Shown here one piece after another: positions 38,232 to 47,486 of a stretch of DNA of 64,000 bases. The first letter of the stretch is position 1, and every line of letters begins with the position of its first letter. This DNA comes from Chelativorans sp. YIM 93263 (GTDB lineage: Bacteria; Pseudomonadota; Alphaproteobacteria; Rhizobiales; Rhizobiaceae). Location of the stretch: NCBI RefSeq assembly GCF_028767125.1, contig NZ_JAKCWP010000003.1, positions 493,725 through 557,724 of the forward strand, in the 5' to 3' direction. Under the pieces are notes generated by a model. It was not told the DNA's origin. It worked only from the letters and a program-made list of their open reading frames with translations, and did no database searches. The position numbers and the translations under genes are program-made.

Positions 38232-38918
38232 ATGCCCGCTCCCGACCTTGTCATTTTCGATTGCGACGGTGTCCTCGTGGATTCGGAGATCGTCGCCGCG
38301 CGGGTGGAAGCGGAGCTTTTGCGCCAGGCCGGCTATGAAATCACGCCGGAGGAACTGGCGGCGCGCTACTCGGGCCTCACCTTCCGCGACATTCTCATTT
38401 CCATCGAGAAAGAGGCGCAGATGCTTTTTCAGGCCACACTGCTCGACCACGCGGAGGCAAAAGTGGACGAGCGGCTGCGTAGGGAGGTGAAGCCCATTCG
38501 CGGAGTCGCGCAGGCTGTTGCGGCGCTCAAGACGAGAAAATGCATTTGCTCGAACTCCAGCGATGAGCGCATCAAGGCCATGCTGCAGAAAACAGGACTG
38601 GCGCCGCTCTTCGAAGGTGTGATCTTCTCCTCGCTGGATACACCCAGCCAAAAGCCGAAACCGGCGCCGGATGTTTTCCTCCACGCTGCCGAGAAGATGG
38701 AAGCGGAGCCGGGCCGCACCTTCGTGATCGAAGATTCGGTCCACGGCGTGAACGGGGCGACAGCGGCCGGCATGCGCGTCATCGGGTTCACTGGGGCATC
38801 ACACAGCCATCCCAATCACGCCAACATGCTGATGGAGGCCGGCGCGGAGACCACGATCCACCGCATGGCCGACCTGAACACCGTTATCGACGCGCTGTCG
38901 GACTGGGCGGCGAACTAA
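38232..38918 (+). CDS. HAD-IA phosphatase / beta-phosphoglucomutase-like
   Basis: A 228-residue HAD hydrolase with a complete motif set: I FDCDGVLVDSE, II SNSSDERI, III KPKPAPDVF, and IV VIEDSVHGVNGATAAGM. A four-helix cap occupies residues 18-85. The sequence is of the broad Gph/YieH/beta-PGM group acting on sugar or nucleotide phosphates; the exact substrate is open. It is divergent from ccrM, with 178 bp between, and converges on a lipoprotein gene 10 bp away. Confidence 0.87.
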   Translation: MPAPDLVIFDCDGVLVDSEIVAARVEAELLRQAGYEITPEELAARYSGLTFRDILISIEKEAQMLFQATLLDHAEAKVDERLRREVKPIRGVAQAVAALKTRKCICSNSSDERIKAMLQKTGLAPLFEGVIFSSLDTPSQKPKPAPDVFLHAAEKMEAEPGRTFVIEDSVHGVNGATAAGMRVIGFTGASHSHPNHANMLMEAGAETTIHRMADLNTVIDALSDWAAN

Positions 38919-38928
38919 CTGAATCCGA

Positions 38929-39504
38929 TCAGGAAGACGGGCCTTCGTCGTAGCCGACGATGATCTGCATTCCCTGCTCCACGCCACCAGGGATGGCGAC
39001 ATTGTTGTCGATGTACAGGAATTGCGTGGCGCCGGACGTATCGTTGACCGAAACCGAATGCCGGTGCAGCTCGGAGTAAAGCACCTCATCGCCACGGACG
39101 ACCGCGACGCGGATCGGCATCGTGATGGTGCCTGTACGGCCTTGCGGGCCGGGCACGATCTTGCCCGCTATCCCCACGGTCATGACCGTCGCGTCCGCCC
39201 TGTAGTCACAAGAGCGCGTAGTATCGCTGATGGATGCCTGGTAGATGAGCTTGTCCGGATCATCCTGCGCATTGCCTTGGTACGTCCTGAAGAAGGCGGT
39301 GCCATCGCGCAGGCGCACTGGAGGGCAATAGGCTCTCAACTCGCTCGCTCGGATGGGCTCGCCTTCCCCCTGCGCGGTATTGTCGCGGGAACCCGGCTCG
39401 CCCGGCACGCCGCCGGTCTGACAAGCCGCCAGAAAGGCTGAACCAGCAAGGATGAGTCCCGCCGCAAATGTCTTCTTGAACAATGGAAACCCCGTAAACT
39501 GCAC
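38929..39504 (-). CDS. Conserved hypothetical lipoprotein
   Basis: A protein of up to 191 residues with a lipoprotein signal (AGLILAGSAFLAAC) and a mature domain containing two further Cys (AYCPPVRL, SCDYRADATV) and GKIVPGPQGRTGTITMPIRV. The sequence looks like a small beta-rich cell-envelope protein; I do not know a function. The listed start is a GTG at 39504. A TTG at 39483, after ACGGGG, would begin MFKKTFAAGLILAG, a neater signal peptide, and may be the true start. It diverges from thrC. Confidence 0.75.
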   Translation of the reverse strand: MQFTGFPLFKKTFAAGLILAGSAFLAACQTGGVPGEPGSRDNTAQGEGEPIRASELRAYCPPVRLRDGTAFFRTYQGNAQDDPDKLIYQASISDTTRSCDYRADATVMTVGIAGKIVPGPQGRTGTITMPIRVAVVRGDEVLYSELHRHSVSVNDTSGATQFLYIDNNVAIPGGVEQGMQIIVGYDEGPSS

Positions 39505-39657
39505 TTTCTACAACAAGGCCGCTGCTCTATACCAACGGAGCGGGAGGATTTCGACCGTTGTCTCATTCTTTCCCGCTTCTCCCCACGGCTGTAGATAATC
39601 ATTAAATGATTGGCTGTGCCAAGGGAATATCGCGGTCTTAAGAACGGAGTGAAGAGC

Positions 39658-41055
39658 ATGGAGTATGTCAGCACGCGAGGCGAAGCGCCGGAATTGGGCT
39701 TCTCGGACGTGCTCCTCCAGGGACTCGCCCGGGACGGCGGGCTCTATATGCCGCGCGCCTGGCCGCGGTTTTCCACGGAAGATATCCGCGCATTCAGGGG
39801 ACGGCCTTACGGCGAGGCCGCCTTTGCAATTCTGAAGCCATACGTTGGAGGCGCTGTTTCCGACGACGCGCTGAAGCGGATCATCGACGAGAGCTACGCC
39901 ACATTCCGCCACGAAGCGGTGTGTCCGCTGGTGCAAACCGGGCCTTCGGAATTCATTCTCGAGCTTTTCCACGGCCCCACGCTCGCCTTCAAGGATCTGG
40001 CGATGCAATTCCTGGCGCGCATCATGGATCATGTGCTCGCCGAACGCGATGAGAGGGTGACCATTGTCGGCGCGACGTCCGGCGATACGGGCGCGGCGGC
40101 CATCAAGGCCTTTGCCGGCATGAGCCGGGCGGACGTGTTCATCCTCTTCCCTCACGGCCGGATATCACCCGTGCAGCAGCGCCAGATGACCACATCGGAC
40201 GCCGAGAACGTGCAGGCTATCGCCATTGAGGGCACATTCGACGATTGTCAGCGCCTCGTGAAAGAAATGTTCGGCGATCATGCTTTTCGCGATCAGCATT
40301 CGCTCTCGGGCGTAAACTCGATCAACTGGGCGCGCATCATGGCCCAGATCGTCTATTACTTCACCGCCGCAACGACTCTCGGCGCACCCGACCAGCCGGT
40401 TTCGTTCACTGTGCCAACAGGGAATTTTGGAGATATTTTCGCTGGTTACGCCGCCAAGCAGATGGGACTGCCGATCGAGCGGTTGATCATCGCAACCAAT
40501 GAAAACGACATTCTCGCGAGGACGCTGGCAGAAGGCGAATACGCGACGCGGGATGTCGTTGCCACAACTTCGCCATCGATGGACATTCAAGTGTCATCGA
40601 ATTTCGAGCGGCTTCTGTTCGAAGCATCCGGCCGGAAGGCCGATGAGATCCGCGGATACATGCACGGTCTCCGGCAATCGGGCGGGTTTACGATCAGCGC
40701 CGATACACTTTCCGCCATGCGTGCGGATTTCACCGCCGGTCGGGCCGACCAGCAGGAGACGGCGGGGGTCATTCGTGCCTACAACGAGGGGTGCGGCTAC
40801 ATCGCCGATCCACACACGGCAACAGCCCTGAAGGTGGCACGCGACGACGCAAGGCCCGGCGAGATGATGGTGGTGCTATCCACCGCGCACCCGGCCAAGT
40901 TTCCACAAGCAGTGGCGGAGGCGTGCGGTATCGAGCCCGCCCTGCCGGACACGCTGAAGGGGCTGATGGAAAGAGAAGAGCGATACACAGTCCTTTCTTC
41001 CGATCTAAAAATGGTGAAAGATTATATAACCCGTCATCGTCACGGCGGGGGTTAG
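39658..41055 (+). CDS. thrC: Threonine synthase
   Basis: A 465-residue PLP enzyme that converts O-phosphohomoserine to threonine. The N-terminus (YVSTRGEAPELGFSDVLLQG, then LARDGGLYMP) and HGPTLAFKDLAMQFL, with the PLP Lys, are characteristic. VGATSGDTGAAAI, VPTGNFGDIFAGY and ATNENDIL also match the fungal/proteobacterial long type. The next gene starts 11 bp downstream, so they are likely one operon. The homoserine kinase thrB lies 8.6 kb away on the other strand. Confidence 0.95.
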   Translation: MEYVSTRGEAPELGFSDVLLQGLARDGGLYMPRAWPRFSTEDIRAFRGRPYGEAAFAILKPYVGGAVSDDALKRIIDESYATFRHEAVCPLVQTGPSEFILELFHGPTLAFKDLAMQFLARIMDHVLAERDERVTIVGATSGDTGAAAIKAFAGMSRADVFILFPHGRISPVQQRQMTTSDAENVQAIAIEGTFDDCQRLVKEMFGDHAFRDQHSLSGVNSINWARIMAQIVYYFTAATTLGAPDQPVSFTVPTGNFGDIFAGYAAKQMGLPIERLIIATNENDILARTLAEGEYATRDVVATTSPSMDIQVSSNFERLLFEASGRKADEIRGYMHGLRQSGGFTISADTLSAMRADFTAGRADQQETAGVIRAYNEGCGYIADPHTATALKVARDDARPGEMMVVLSTAHPAKFPQAVAEACGIEPALPDTLKGLMEREERYTVLSSDLKMVKDYITRHRHGGG

Positions 41056-41066
41056 GGAGTGAGTTT

Positions 41067-42359
41067 ATGGCAGTAGAAGTAAGCCGTCTTTCGAACGGTT
41101 TGACCGTTGCGACGGAGACCCTTCCCCATCTGGAATCCGTCGCGATGGGCGTTTGGGTCAAATCCGGCTCGCGCGACGAGCGGGAAGACGAGCACGGCAT
41201 TGCCCACCTGCTGGAGCATATGGCCTTCAAAGGCACCAGCAAGCGCAGCGCCTTGCAGATCGCCACGGATATCGAGGACGTTGGCGGCGAGATAAATGCG
41301 GCCACGAGCGTCGAAACAACCGCCTTCTTCGCTCGGGTTCTTCGGGATGACCTGCCGCTGGCAATCGACATCCTGTCCGATATCCTCATGGATTCCAAAT
41401 TCGACCCCGCGGAACTGGAGCGGGAGCAGCACGTGATCCTGCAGGAAATCGGGGCGGCGCACGACATCCCCGACGACGCGGTGTTCGACCGCTTCTCCGA
41501 GACCGCCTTCCGCCATCAGGCGGTCGGACGGTCCATCCTCGGCACGCCGGAGACGGTGCGCGGCTTCACTTCCGAACAGTTGCACGGCTATCTGGAACGC
41601 CAATACGGGGCCGACCGGATGGTGGTCGTCGCGACCGGCGGCGTTTCCCATGACGCATTCGTCCGCGAAGTGGAAGCCCGGCTCGGGACCTTCCGCAGCA
41701 AGAGCGAGGCCATCGTGCCGCAATATGCGCACTACGTCGGCGGGGATTATCGCGAGGACCGCGAACTCATGGACGCGCAGGTCGTCCTCGGGTTCGAGGG
41801 ACGCGCCTATCATGTGCGCGACTTCTACGCCTCCCAAGTGCTTTCCATCATCCTGGGCGGGGGCATGTCCTCACGCCTGTTTCAGGAAGTGCGTGAACGG
41901 CGCGGCCTGTGTTACGCTGTCTACGCGTTCCACTGGGGCTTTTCCGATACCGGTATCTTCGGCGTGCATGCGGCTACCGGGAGCGAGGGCCTTGAGGAAC
42001 TCGTGCCCGTCATTCTGTCGGAATTGCAAAAAGCCGGTGAGTACATCGATCAGGCGGAACTCGATCGGGCGCGCGCCCAGTACCGCGCCGCACTGATGAT
42101 GTCGCGCGAAAGTTCGGCCAGCCGGGCCTCGCAGATTGCCCGGCAACTTCTGCTTTACGGCCGGCCAATCGAGACAGAGGAGCTTATGGATCGTCTTTCG
42201 GGGCTGACCACCGATCGCCTTAGCGACCTTTCCACGCGCCTTTTCACCTCCAGGCCGACGGTATCCGCCATCGGACCGATAGGCACACTGGCGCCATTTG
42301 AAAGCATCCGTGACGGGCTGCTCGCTCCTCACAGCTCGCCGCAGAAACTCGCCGTTTGA
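41067..42359 (+). CDS. M16-family zinc peptidase (processing-peptidase-like)
   Basis: A 430-residue pitrilysin-family peptidase of the single-size MPP-beta-like type. The inverted zinc motif is HLLEHMAFKGT (HxxEH) near residue 49, with the distal Glu in the EIGAAHDIPDD region, and a glycine-rich loop GGGMSSRLFQEVRERRGLCY. Family members of this size dimerise and are related to the mitochondrial processing peptidase; bacterial targets are unknown. The ATG at 41067 has a GGGAG site, and the gene follows thrC closely as in related genomes. Confidence 0.92.
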   Translation: MAVEVSRLSNGLTVATETLPHLESVAMGVWVKSGSRDEREDEHGIAHLLEHMAFKGTSKRSALQIATDIEDVGGEINAATSVETTAFFARVLRDDLPLAIDILSDILMDSKFDPAELEREQHVILQEIGAAHDIPDDAVFDRFSETAFRHQAVGRSILGTPETVRGFTSEQLHGYLERQYGADRMVVVATGGVSHDAFVREVEARLGTFRSKSEAIVPQYAHYVGGDYREDRELMDAQVVLGFEGRAYHVRDFYASQVLSIILGGGMSSRLFQEVRERRGLCYAVYAFHWGFSDTGIFGVHAATGSEGLEELVPVILSELQKAGEYIDQAELDRARAQYRAALMMSRESSASRASQIARQLLLYGRPIETEELMDRLSGLTTDRLSDLSTRLFTSRPTVSAIGPIGTLAPFESIRDGLLAPHSSPQKLAV

Positions 42360-42371
42360 GCACGCGGCGCC

Positions 42372-42968
42372 ATGTTTCAGATGCCCCTCTTCCGCCGCGA
42401 CTTTCCGTCGCTTGAAGGCAAAGAGGTGCATCTGCGCATGCCGCTGTCCAAGGACCATGCGGAATGGGCTACATTGCGCGCGGAAAGCCGTGCCTTTCTT
42501 GAGCCCTGGGAGCCGCGATGGGCGTCGGACGAGCTTTCCCGCCACGCTTATCGCCTTCGCCTGAAACGCTATTACAGCGAATACGACCAGGGTAGCGGCG
42601 CCGCGTTCTTCATTTTCGAGCGTGCGGGCGGGCGGCTTGCCGGCGGTATATCGATCAGCAATATCCGGCGCGGTGTCGCTCAGTCCGCGCATATCGGCTA
42701 CTGGATGGGGGAGCGGTTCGCGGGCCAGGGATTGATGCGCGAGGCACTTCACCTGGTTATCCACTTCAGCTTCGGCGAACTGGCGTTGCACCGCCTGGAA
42801 GCAGCCTGTATCCCGAATAACGAACGCTCTATGCGGTTGCTTGAAAAAGCCGGATTTCAGCGCGAAGGATTGCTCAGATCTTATCTCCGCATCAACGGGT
42901 CGTGGCAGGACCATTGCCTCTATTCGCTGATCGCGGGGGAATACCAAAGGCAGGAAAAACGGGACTGA
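42372..42968 (+). CDS. GNAT-family N-acetyltransferase (RimJ-like)
   Basis: A 198-residue acetyltransferase. The acetyl-CoA region contains GYWMGERFAGQGLMREALHL and a C-terminal CIPNNERSMRLLEKAGFQREG, the pattern of RimJ/RimL-type enzymes that acetylate protein N-termini. The target protein is not known. It begins 13 bp after the peptidase stop and the sensor gene starts 5 bp after it, so all three are in one operon with thrC. Confidence 0.9.
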   Translation: MFQMPLFRRDFPSLEGKEVHLRMPLSKDHAEWATLRAESRAFLEPWEPRWASDELSRHAYRLRLKRYYSEYDQGSGAAFFIFERAGGRLAGGISISNIRRGVAQSAHIGYWMGERFAGQGLMREALHLVIHFSFGELALHRLEAACIPNNERSMRLLEKAGFQREGLLRSYLRINGSWQDHCLYSLIAGEYQRQEKRD

Positions 42969-42972
42969 CGGC

Positions 42973-45861
42973 TTGGAACGATCACCGGCATGGCTTACGG
43001 CACTACTTGCGGCACTTCTGCTCGCCATCGCTATGAGGCCGGCCTGGGCCGTCGAGCCGATCGGGATTTCTCCCGGCGATGTGGCGCTGGACTTGTCCGG
43101 GGCTGTGGAAATCTATCGCGACCAGGGCACGAATTTTCAGGTATCGACCGCCCCCGGGGCGGACGGGATCGTACGGCGCATCGAGGTGGAAGCACAGGAC
43201 GAGCAGGCCACCGGCGATTGGGCCGTGTTTGCCCTTGCCAACACGACGGACGAACAGATCGACCGGCTGATCGTGGCACCGCACTTCCGATTCGTGAGGT
43301 CCGGGATGCTGTGGCCGGATCTCGGCTCGCAACGCATCCGAGCGATCACGCCGAGCGAAGGCTTCGCACTCGACCGGCAGGAAAGCCGCGACGGCGACAC
43401 ATTTCTTGTGACGCTGAATCCGGGCGCCGTCGTAACCTTCGTGGCGGAACTTTCCTCGCGTAGCCTGCCGCAGATTTATCTCTGGGAACCGGACGCCTAC
43501 AAGGACACGGTTAACTCCTACACGCTCTTCCGCGGCATCGTCATCGGTATTGCGGGTCTGCTAGCGCTGTTCCTTACAATCCTTTTTGTGGTCAAGGGCA
43601 CATCGCTCTTTCCCGCCACGGCCGCACTGGCCTGGGCCACGCTGGCCTATATTTCGATCGATTTCGGCTTTCTCGGACGTTTCATCGACATTACGCCCGG
43701 CAGCGAGCAGCTCTGGCGCGCCGGGTCGGAAGTTGCACTTGCGGCGACACTGGTGGTCTTTCTGTTTACCTACCTCAATCTCAACCGCTGGCACGAGCGC
43801 TTCAGCTATGGGATGCTGGCGTGGGTGCTCGGGCTTGCAGTCATCGGTGCAATCGCCTTTTTCGATCCCTCCATCGCAGCAGGAATCGCGCGCGTTTCAA
43901 TCGGTGCGACGGCGGTCGTGGGCGCAGGGCTGATCGTCTATCTCGGGCTGCAAGGGTACGACCGCGCCATCATGCTCGTTCCAAGCTGGCTGATGCTCCT
44001 GGTCTGGTGCACCGGCTCCTGGATGGCGGTGACCGGGCTGCTCAACAACGACATCGTGCAGCCGGCCATCGGCGGAGGCCTCGTACTCATCGTTCTACTT
44101 CTTGGCTTCACGGTGATGCAGCACGCACTCTCCGGCAGCCCCCTGTTCCAGGGTCTTTTCAGCGACATGGAACGGCAGGCGCTCGCCATTAGCGGTTCGG
44201 GCGACATCGTCTGGGATTGGGACGTGCTGCGCGATCGCGTAATCACGAAGCCGGATATCAGCCGCCAGCTCGGCTTGCCCGCGGGCAGCCTGCACGGGCC
44301 GGTGAGGAGCTGGCTTCCGCTTCTGCATGCCGACGACCGGGACGCCTTCCGCACCACGCTGGATGCCGTCCTGGAACTGCGGCGCGGGCGACTTGCGCAG
44401 AGTTTCCGGCTGCGCGGGGCCGACGGGCACTTTCACTGGCTGTCTCTGCGCGCGCGGCCGGCGGTTGGTTCCGATGGCGAGGTAATCCGCTGCGTGGGAA
44501 CCCTGGTAGACGTGACCGAGCAGAAGAAGGCGGAGGAGCGTCTCCTGCACGATGCCGTGCACGATAACCTGACCGGACTTCCCAATCGCGAGCTCTTCCT
44601 CAGCCGGCTCGATGCGACCATCTCGATGTGCGGCCAGGAGAACAATATTCGTCCCACGGTCTTCGTCATCGACATCGACCGCTTCAAGCAGGTGAATGAC
44701 GAGCTTGGCATTTCCGCCGGCGACACGATCCTCCTGACCGTGTCCCGCCGCCTGCACCGCCTGCTGAAACCGGGCGACGCGCTCTCACGGGTGGCGGGCG
44801 ACCAGTTCGCCATGATCATCGTTTCCGAGCAGGACCCTGCCCGCATCGCAACCGTTGCCGATGCCGTACGGCAAGCCATCACCGCACCAATCACATTCGC
44901 CCGGCGGGAGATCGTGCTCACCCCCTCTGTCGGACTGGTGTCCTGGACCTCTAGCCAGAATTCGGCCGAGGAGATGTTGAAAGACGCGGAACTGGCCATG
45001 CACCAGGCCAAGCGCGAAGGCGGCGACCGCATCGAGCCGTTTCGGCCGGCATTCCGTTCCGTGGGCACGGACCGGTTGCAGATGGAGTCGGACCTGCGCC
45101 GGGCGCTGGATCGGAAGGAGCTCCGGCTCGACTACCAGCCAATCATTCGGCTCACCGATGACGGCATTGCCGGTTTCGAGGCACTGCTGCGTTGGGAGCA
45201 TCCCAGACGGGGGAGTATCGCGCCGTCGGACTTCATCCCGGTTGCCGAGGAGTCGGGCCTCATCGTGCAACTGGGCCTGTTCGCCATGCAGCAGGCGGCA
45301 GAGGATCTCCACGACTGGCAGGCGCAATTGGGGGAGCTTCCGCTTTTCATGTCGGTCAACCTGTCGAGCCGGCAACTCATCCGACGCGATCTGGTGGGCG
45401 ATGTCCGCTCGGTTATCGCGCGCGCCAATATCAAACCGCACTGTTTCCGGCTGGAACTGACGGAATCCCTCGTCATGGATAACCCGGAGCAGTCAACACA
45501 TGTGCTCAGTCGGCTCAAGCAGCTCGGCATCGGCATTTCACTCGACGATTTCGGCACCGGCTATTCCTCGCTCGCCTATTTGACGCGCTTTCCCATCGAC
45601 ACGATCAAGGTCGATAGGAGCTTTCTGGAGGACAACAGCGCCAAGGGCAGCCTGCTTTTGAAATCCATGGTGAGCATGGCGCATGATCTGGGCCTGGAAG
45701 TCGTTGCCGAAGGCGTCTCAACCGAGGCGGATGTGCGTCAGTTGCGCCAGATCGGCTGTGAATATGCGCAAAGCTTCTATTTCGGAACGCCGGCGGATGC
45801 GGATGCAAGCCTGCGGCTTCTGACGGAGCACAAGGAAATGCCCGAACGAGAGGACGCCTGA
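42973..45861 (+). CDS. 7TM sensor with PAS, degenerate GGDEF and EAL domains (c-di-GMP phosphodiesterase)
   Basis: A 962-residue protein. A signal peptide (residues 1-26) is followed by a periplasmic domain to about 180, seven hydrophobic segments (about 185-385, 7TM-DISM-like), a PAS domain (about 400-520), a GGDEF domain (about 525-690) and an EAL domain (about 700-950). The GGDEF signature reads AGDQF, so cyclase activity is unlikely. The EAL domain keeps EALLRW, ELTES, DDFGTGYSS, KVDRSF and VVAEGV. It therefore probably degrades cyclic di-GMP in response to an envelope signal. The start is a TTG at 42973, 5 bp after the GNAT stop. Confidence 0.9.
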   Translation: MERSPAWLTALLAALLLAIAMRPAWAVEPIGISPGDVALDLSGAVEIYRDQGTNFQVSTAPGADGIVRRIEVEAQDEQATGDWAVFALANTTDEQIDRLIVAPHFRFVRSGMLWPDLGSQRIRAITPSEGFALDRQESRDGDTFLVTLNPGAVVTFVAELSSRSLPQIYLWEPDAYKDTVNSYTLFRGIVIGIAGLLALFLTILFVVKGTSLFPATAALAWATLAYISIDFGFLGRFIDITPGSEQLWRAGSEVALAATLVVFLFTYLNLNRWHERFSYGMLAWVLGLAVIGAIAFFDPSIAAGIARVSIGATAVVGAGLIVYLGLQGYDRAIMLVPSWLMLLVWCTGSWMAVTGLLNNDIVQPAIGGGLVLIVLLLGFTVMQHALSGSPLFQGLFSDMERQALAISGSGDIVWDWDVLRDRVITKPDISRQLGLPAGSLHGPVRSWLPLLHADDRDAFRTTLDAVLELRRGRLAQSFRLRGADGHFHWLSLRARPAVGSDGEVIRCVGTLVDVTEQKKAEERLLHDAVHDNLTGLPNRELFLSRLDATISMCGQENNIRPTVFVIDIDRFKQVNDELGISAGDTILLTVSRRLHRLLKPGDALSRVAGDQFAMIIVSEQDPARIATVADAVRQAITAPITFARREIVLTPSVGLVSWTSSQNSAEEMLKDAELAMHQAKREGGDRIEPFRPAFRSVGTDRLQMESDLRRALDRKELRLDYQPIIRLTDDGIAGFEALLRWEHPRRGSIAPSDFIPVAEESGLIVQLGLFAMQQAAEDLHDWQAQLGELPLFMSVNLSSRQLIRRDLVGDVRSVIARANIKPHCFRLELTESLVMDNPEQSTHVLSRLKQLGIGISLDDFGTGYSSLAYLTRFPIDTIKVDRSFLEDNSAKGSLLLKSMVSMAHDLGLEVVAEGVSTEADVRQLRQIGCEYAQSFYFGTPADADASLRLLTEHKEMPEREDA

Positions 45862-45869
45862 GGACCGGA

Positions 45870-46478
45870 TCAGGCGTGGCCGGTGAGGTGGCTGAGATGG
45901 GTCGGATCGATGCCCATGGAGCCGAGTATACGGTCGTAGAGGGAGTCGACCTCATTCTCGAAAAGGAGCTCCGGCGTCGCGGGACAGGCGAGCCAGCCAT
46001 TCTCTGCAATTTCCGCTTCAAGCTGACCGGCGCCCCAACCGGAGTAGCCGAGGGCCATGAGCGCCTGGCGCGGCCCGCGTCCGCTGGAGATATCCCGCAG
46101 AATGTCGACCGTCGCGGTAAGACAGATATGCTCGGAAACCGCCATGGAGGAATCCACCACATAGTCTCCGCTGTGAAGCACGAAACCGCGACTGCGATCC
46201 ACGGGGCCGCCACTGCGCACCGCCATATTGCGCGCTGGGGCGGGCAGGCGGATGGACTGGCTGCGCTCCACGATGCCAAGCTCTACCAGAACATCGGTGA
46301 AGCCGAGCTGCTGTGTCCTGTTGATGATCAGCCCCATTGCGCCGTCATCGCCATGAGCGCAGAGGTAGATCACGGAGCCGGAAAAGCGCTCGTCACGCAT
46401 GCCCGGCATCGCCACCAGGAAATGGTTCTGAAGCGTGCCCTCGGAAAAGGAGCTGGTTGCGCCAGTATTCGGTTCCAT
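45870..46478 (-). CDS. algH: YqgE/AlgH-family protein
   Basis: A 202-residue protein of the UPF0301 family: FLVAMPGMRDERFSGSVIYL, GAMGLIINR, RSGGPVDRSRGFVLHS and GYSGWGAGQLEAEI are all conserved. AlgH influences alginate regulation in Pseudomonas, but the biochemical role of the family is unsettled. The length is about 15 residues above the usual because of a polar N-terminus. It converges with the sensor gene, 8 bp apart, and diverges from the DsbD-alpha-like gene. Confidence 0.9.
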   Translation of the reverse strand: MEPNTGATSSFSEGTLQNHFLVAMPGMRDERFSGSVIYLCAHGDDGAMGLIINRTQQLGFTDVLVELGIVERSQSIRLPAPARNMAVRSGGPVDRSRGFVLHSGDYVVDSSMAVSEHICLTATVDILRDISSGRGPRQALMALGYSGWGAGQLEAEIAENGWLACPATPELLFENEVDSLYDRILGSMGIDPTHLSHLTGHA

Positions 46479-46605
46479 AGGTCCAAGCCTAACGCTTTTT
46501 GATGACCCTTGAAAGACGTTTATGAGAACCGGATCTCACGCGAAAATGAACGCACGTACCGCCGCCGCGATTGCAAACTTTTCGTCCCCTAGCCATTCTC
46601 CACGA

Positions 46606-47403
46606 ATGCTTTTTCGTCGACTTCCACTTCTGTTCGCATTCTTTGCCGCCGGGTCGGCCGCCGCATCCACCAGCAACTGGATGGAAAATGCCGGTGGGGC
46701 GGTCCGCCTCGTTACCAGCGGGCTGGCAGACGAGAGCGGCCGGCTGCGGGGTGCCTTGGAGATCCGGCTCGAGCCAGGCTGGAAAACCTATTGGCGCGAT
46801 CCCGGCGATGCAGGAATTCCGCCGCAACTCACCTTCTCCGAGCTATCCGACATTACCGGGGCGGAACTGCGCTACCCGCCGCCCGAGCGCGTCAAAGACG
46901 AATTTTCCACGTGGGCCGGATACACAAAGAGCATTGCGTTGCCGGTCATCTTTGACGCCACGCCCGGCAGCAGCGGCATTGTTGAAGGCGAGGTTCTGCT
47001 TGGAATCTGCAAAACGATCTGCATTCCGTTTCAGGCATCCTTCTCGTTCGACGCCGGCGTGGACTACGAGAACGTCGAGCACGCCATAACGGTCGAGCGC
47101 GCCTTCGCCGCCCTGCCCCGCACGGCGCGCGACGGATTTCAGGTGACGGACGCCTCATGGCTGGAGGACCGTATCCTGATCCAGGCCGAGGTTCCGGCGG
47201 ATGACGCGCAAACGGCGCTATTTCTTGTCTCGCCGGAGGGCGTACGCCTTGCCGCGCCGACGCTTGAGGAGGTGAATGGATCGGAAGCGACGTTCTCCGC
47301 CGAGATCATCTCCGCGTCCGATTTCTCGCGAGGAATCGAACTCGACTACACGCTGACTTCGGGGGGAAGCGCCGTAAACGGCACGGTTTCAATTTCAAAG
47401 TAG
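46606..47403 (+). CDS. DsbD-alpha-like periplasmic protein (ScsB/DsbD N-terminal domain family)
   Basis: About 265 residues with a signal peptide (MLFRRLPLLFAFFAAGSAAA) and a domain like the periplasmic alpha part of DsbD/ScsB: WKTYWRDPGDAGIPPQL, YPPPERV, and the paired cysteines in LGICKTICIPF. Unlike DsbD it has no transmembrane core or thioredoxin tail, so it must receive electrons from another protein. Upstream in-frame ATGs at 46522 and 46546 would hide the signal peptide and are less likely. The peroxiredoxin gene follows by 83 bp. Confidence 0.8.
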   Translation: MLFRRLPLLFAFFAAGSAAASTSNWMENAGGAVRLVTSGLADESGRLRGALEIRLEPGWKTYWRDPGDAGIPPQLTFSELSDITGAELRYPPPERVKDEFSTWAGYTKSIALPVIFDATPGSSGIVEGEVLLGICKTICIPFQASFSFDAGVDYENVEHAITVERAFAALPRTARDGFQVTDASWLEDRILIQAEVPADDAQTALFLVSPEGVRLAAPTLEEVNGSEATFSAEIISASDFSRGIELDYTLTSGGSAVNGTVSISK

Positions 47404-47486
47404 TGCTGGCGGTTCATCAGGGGGTGCCCTAGGTCTTTCTCGAACACCTACCTTTTCTCATCGAGATTCTGCAGGAGAGTATCACT

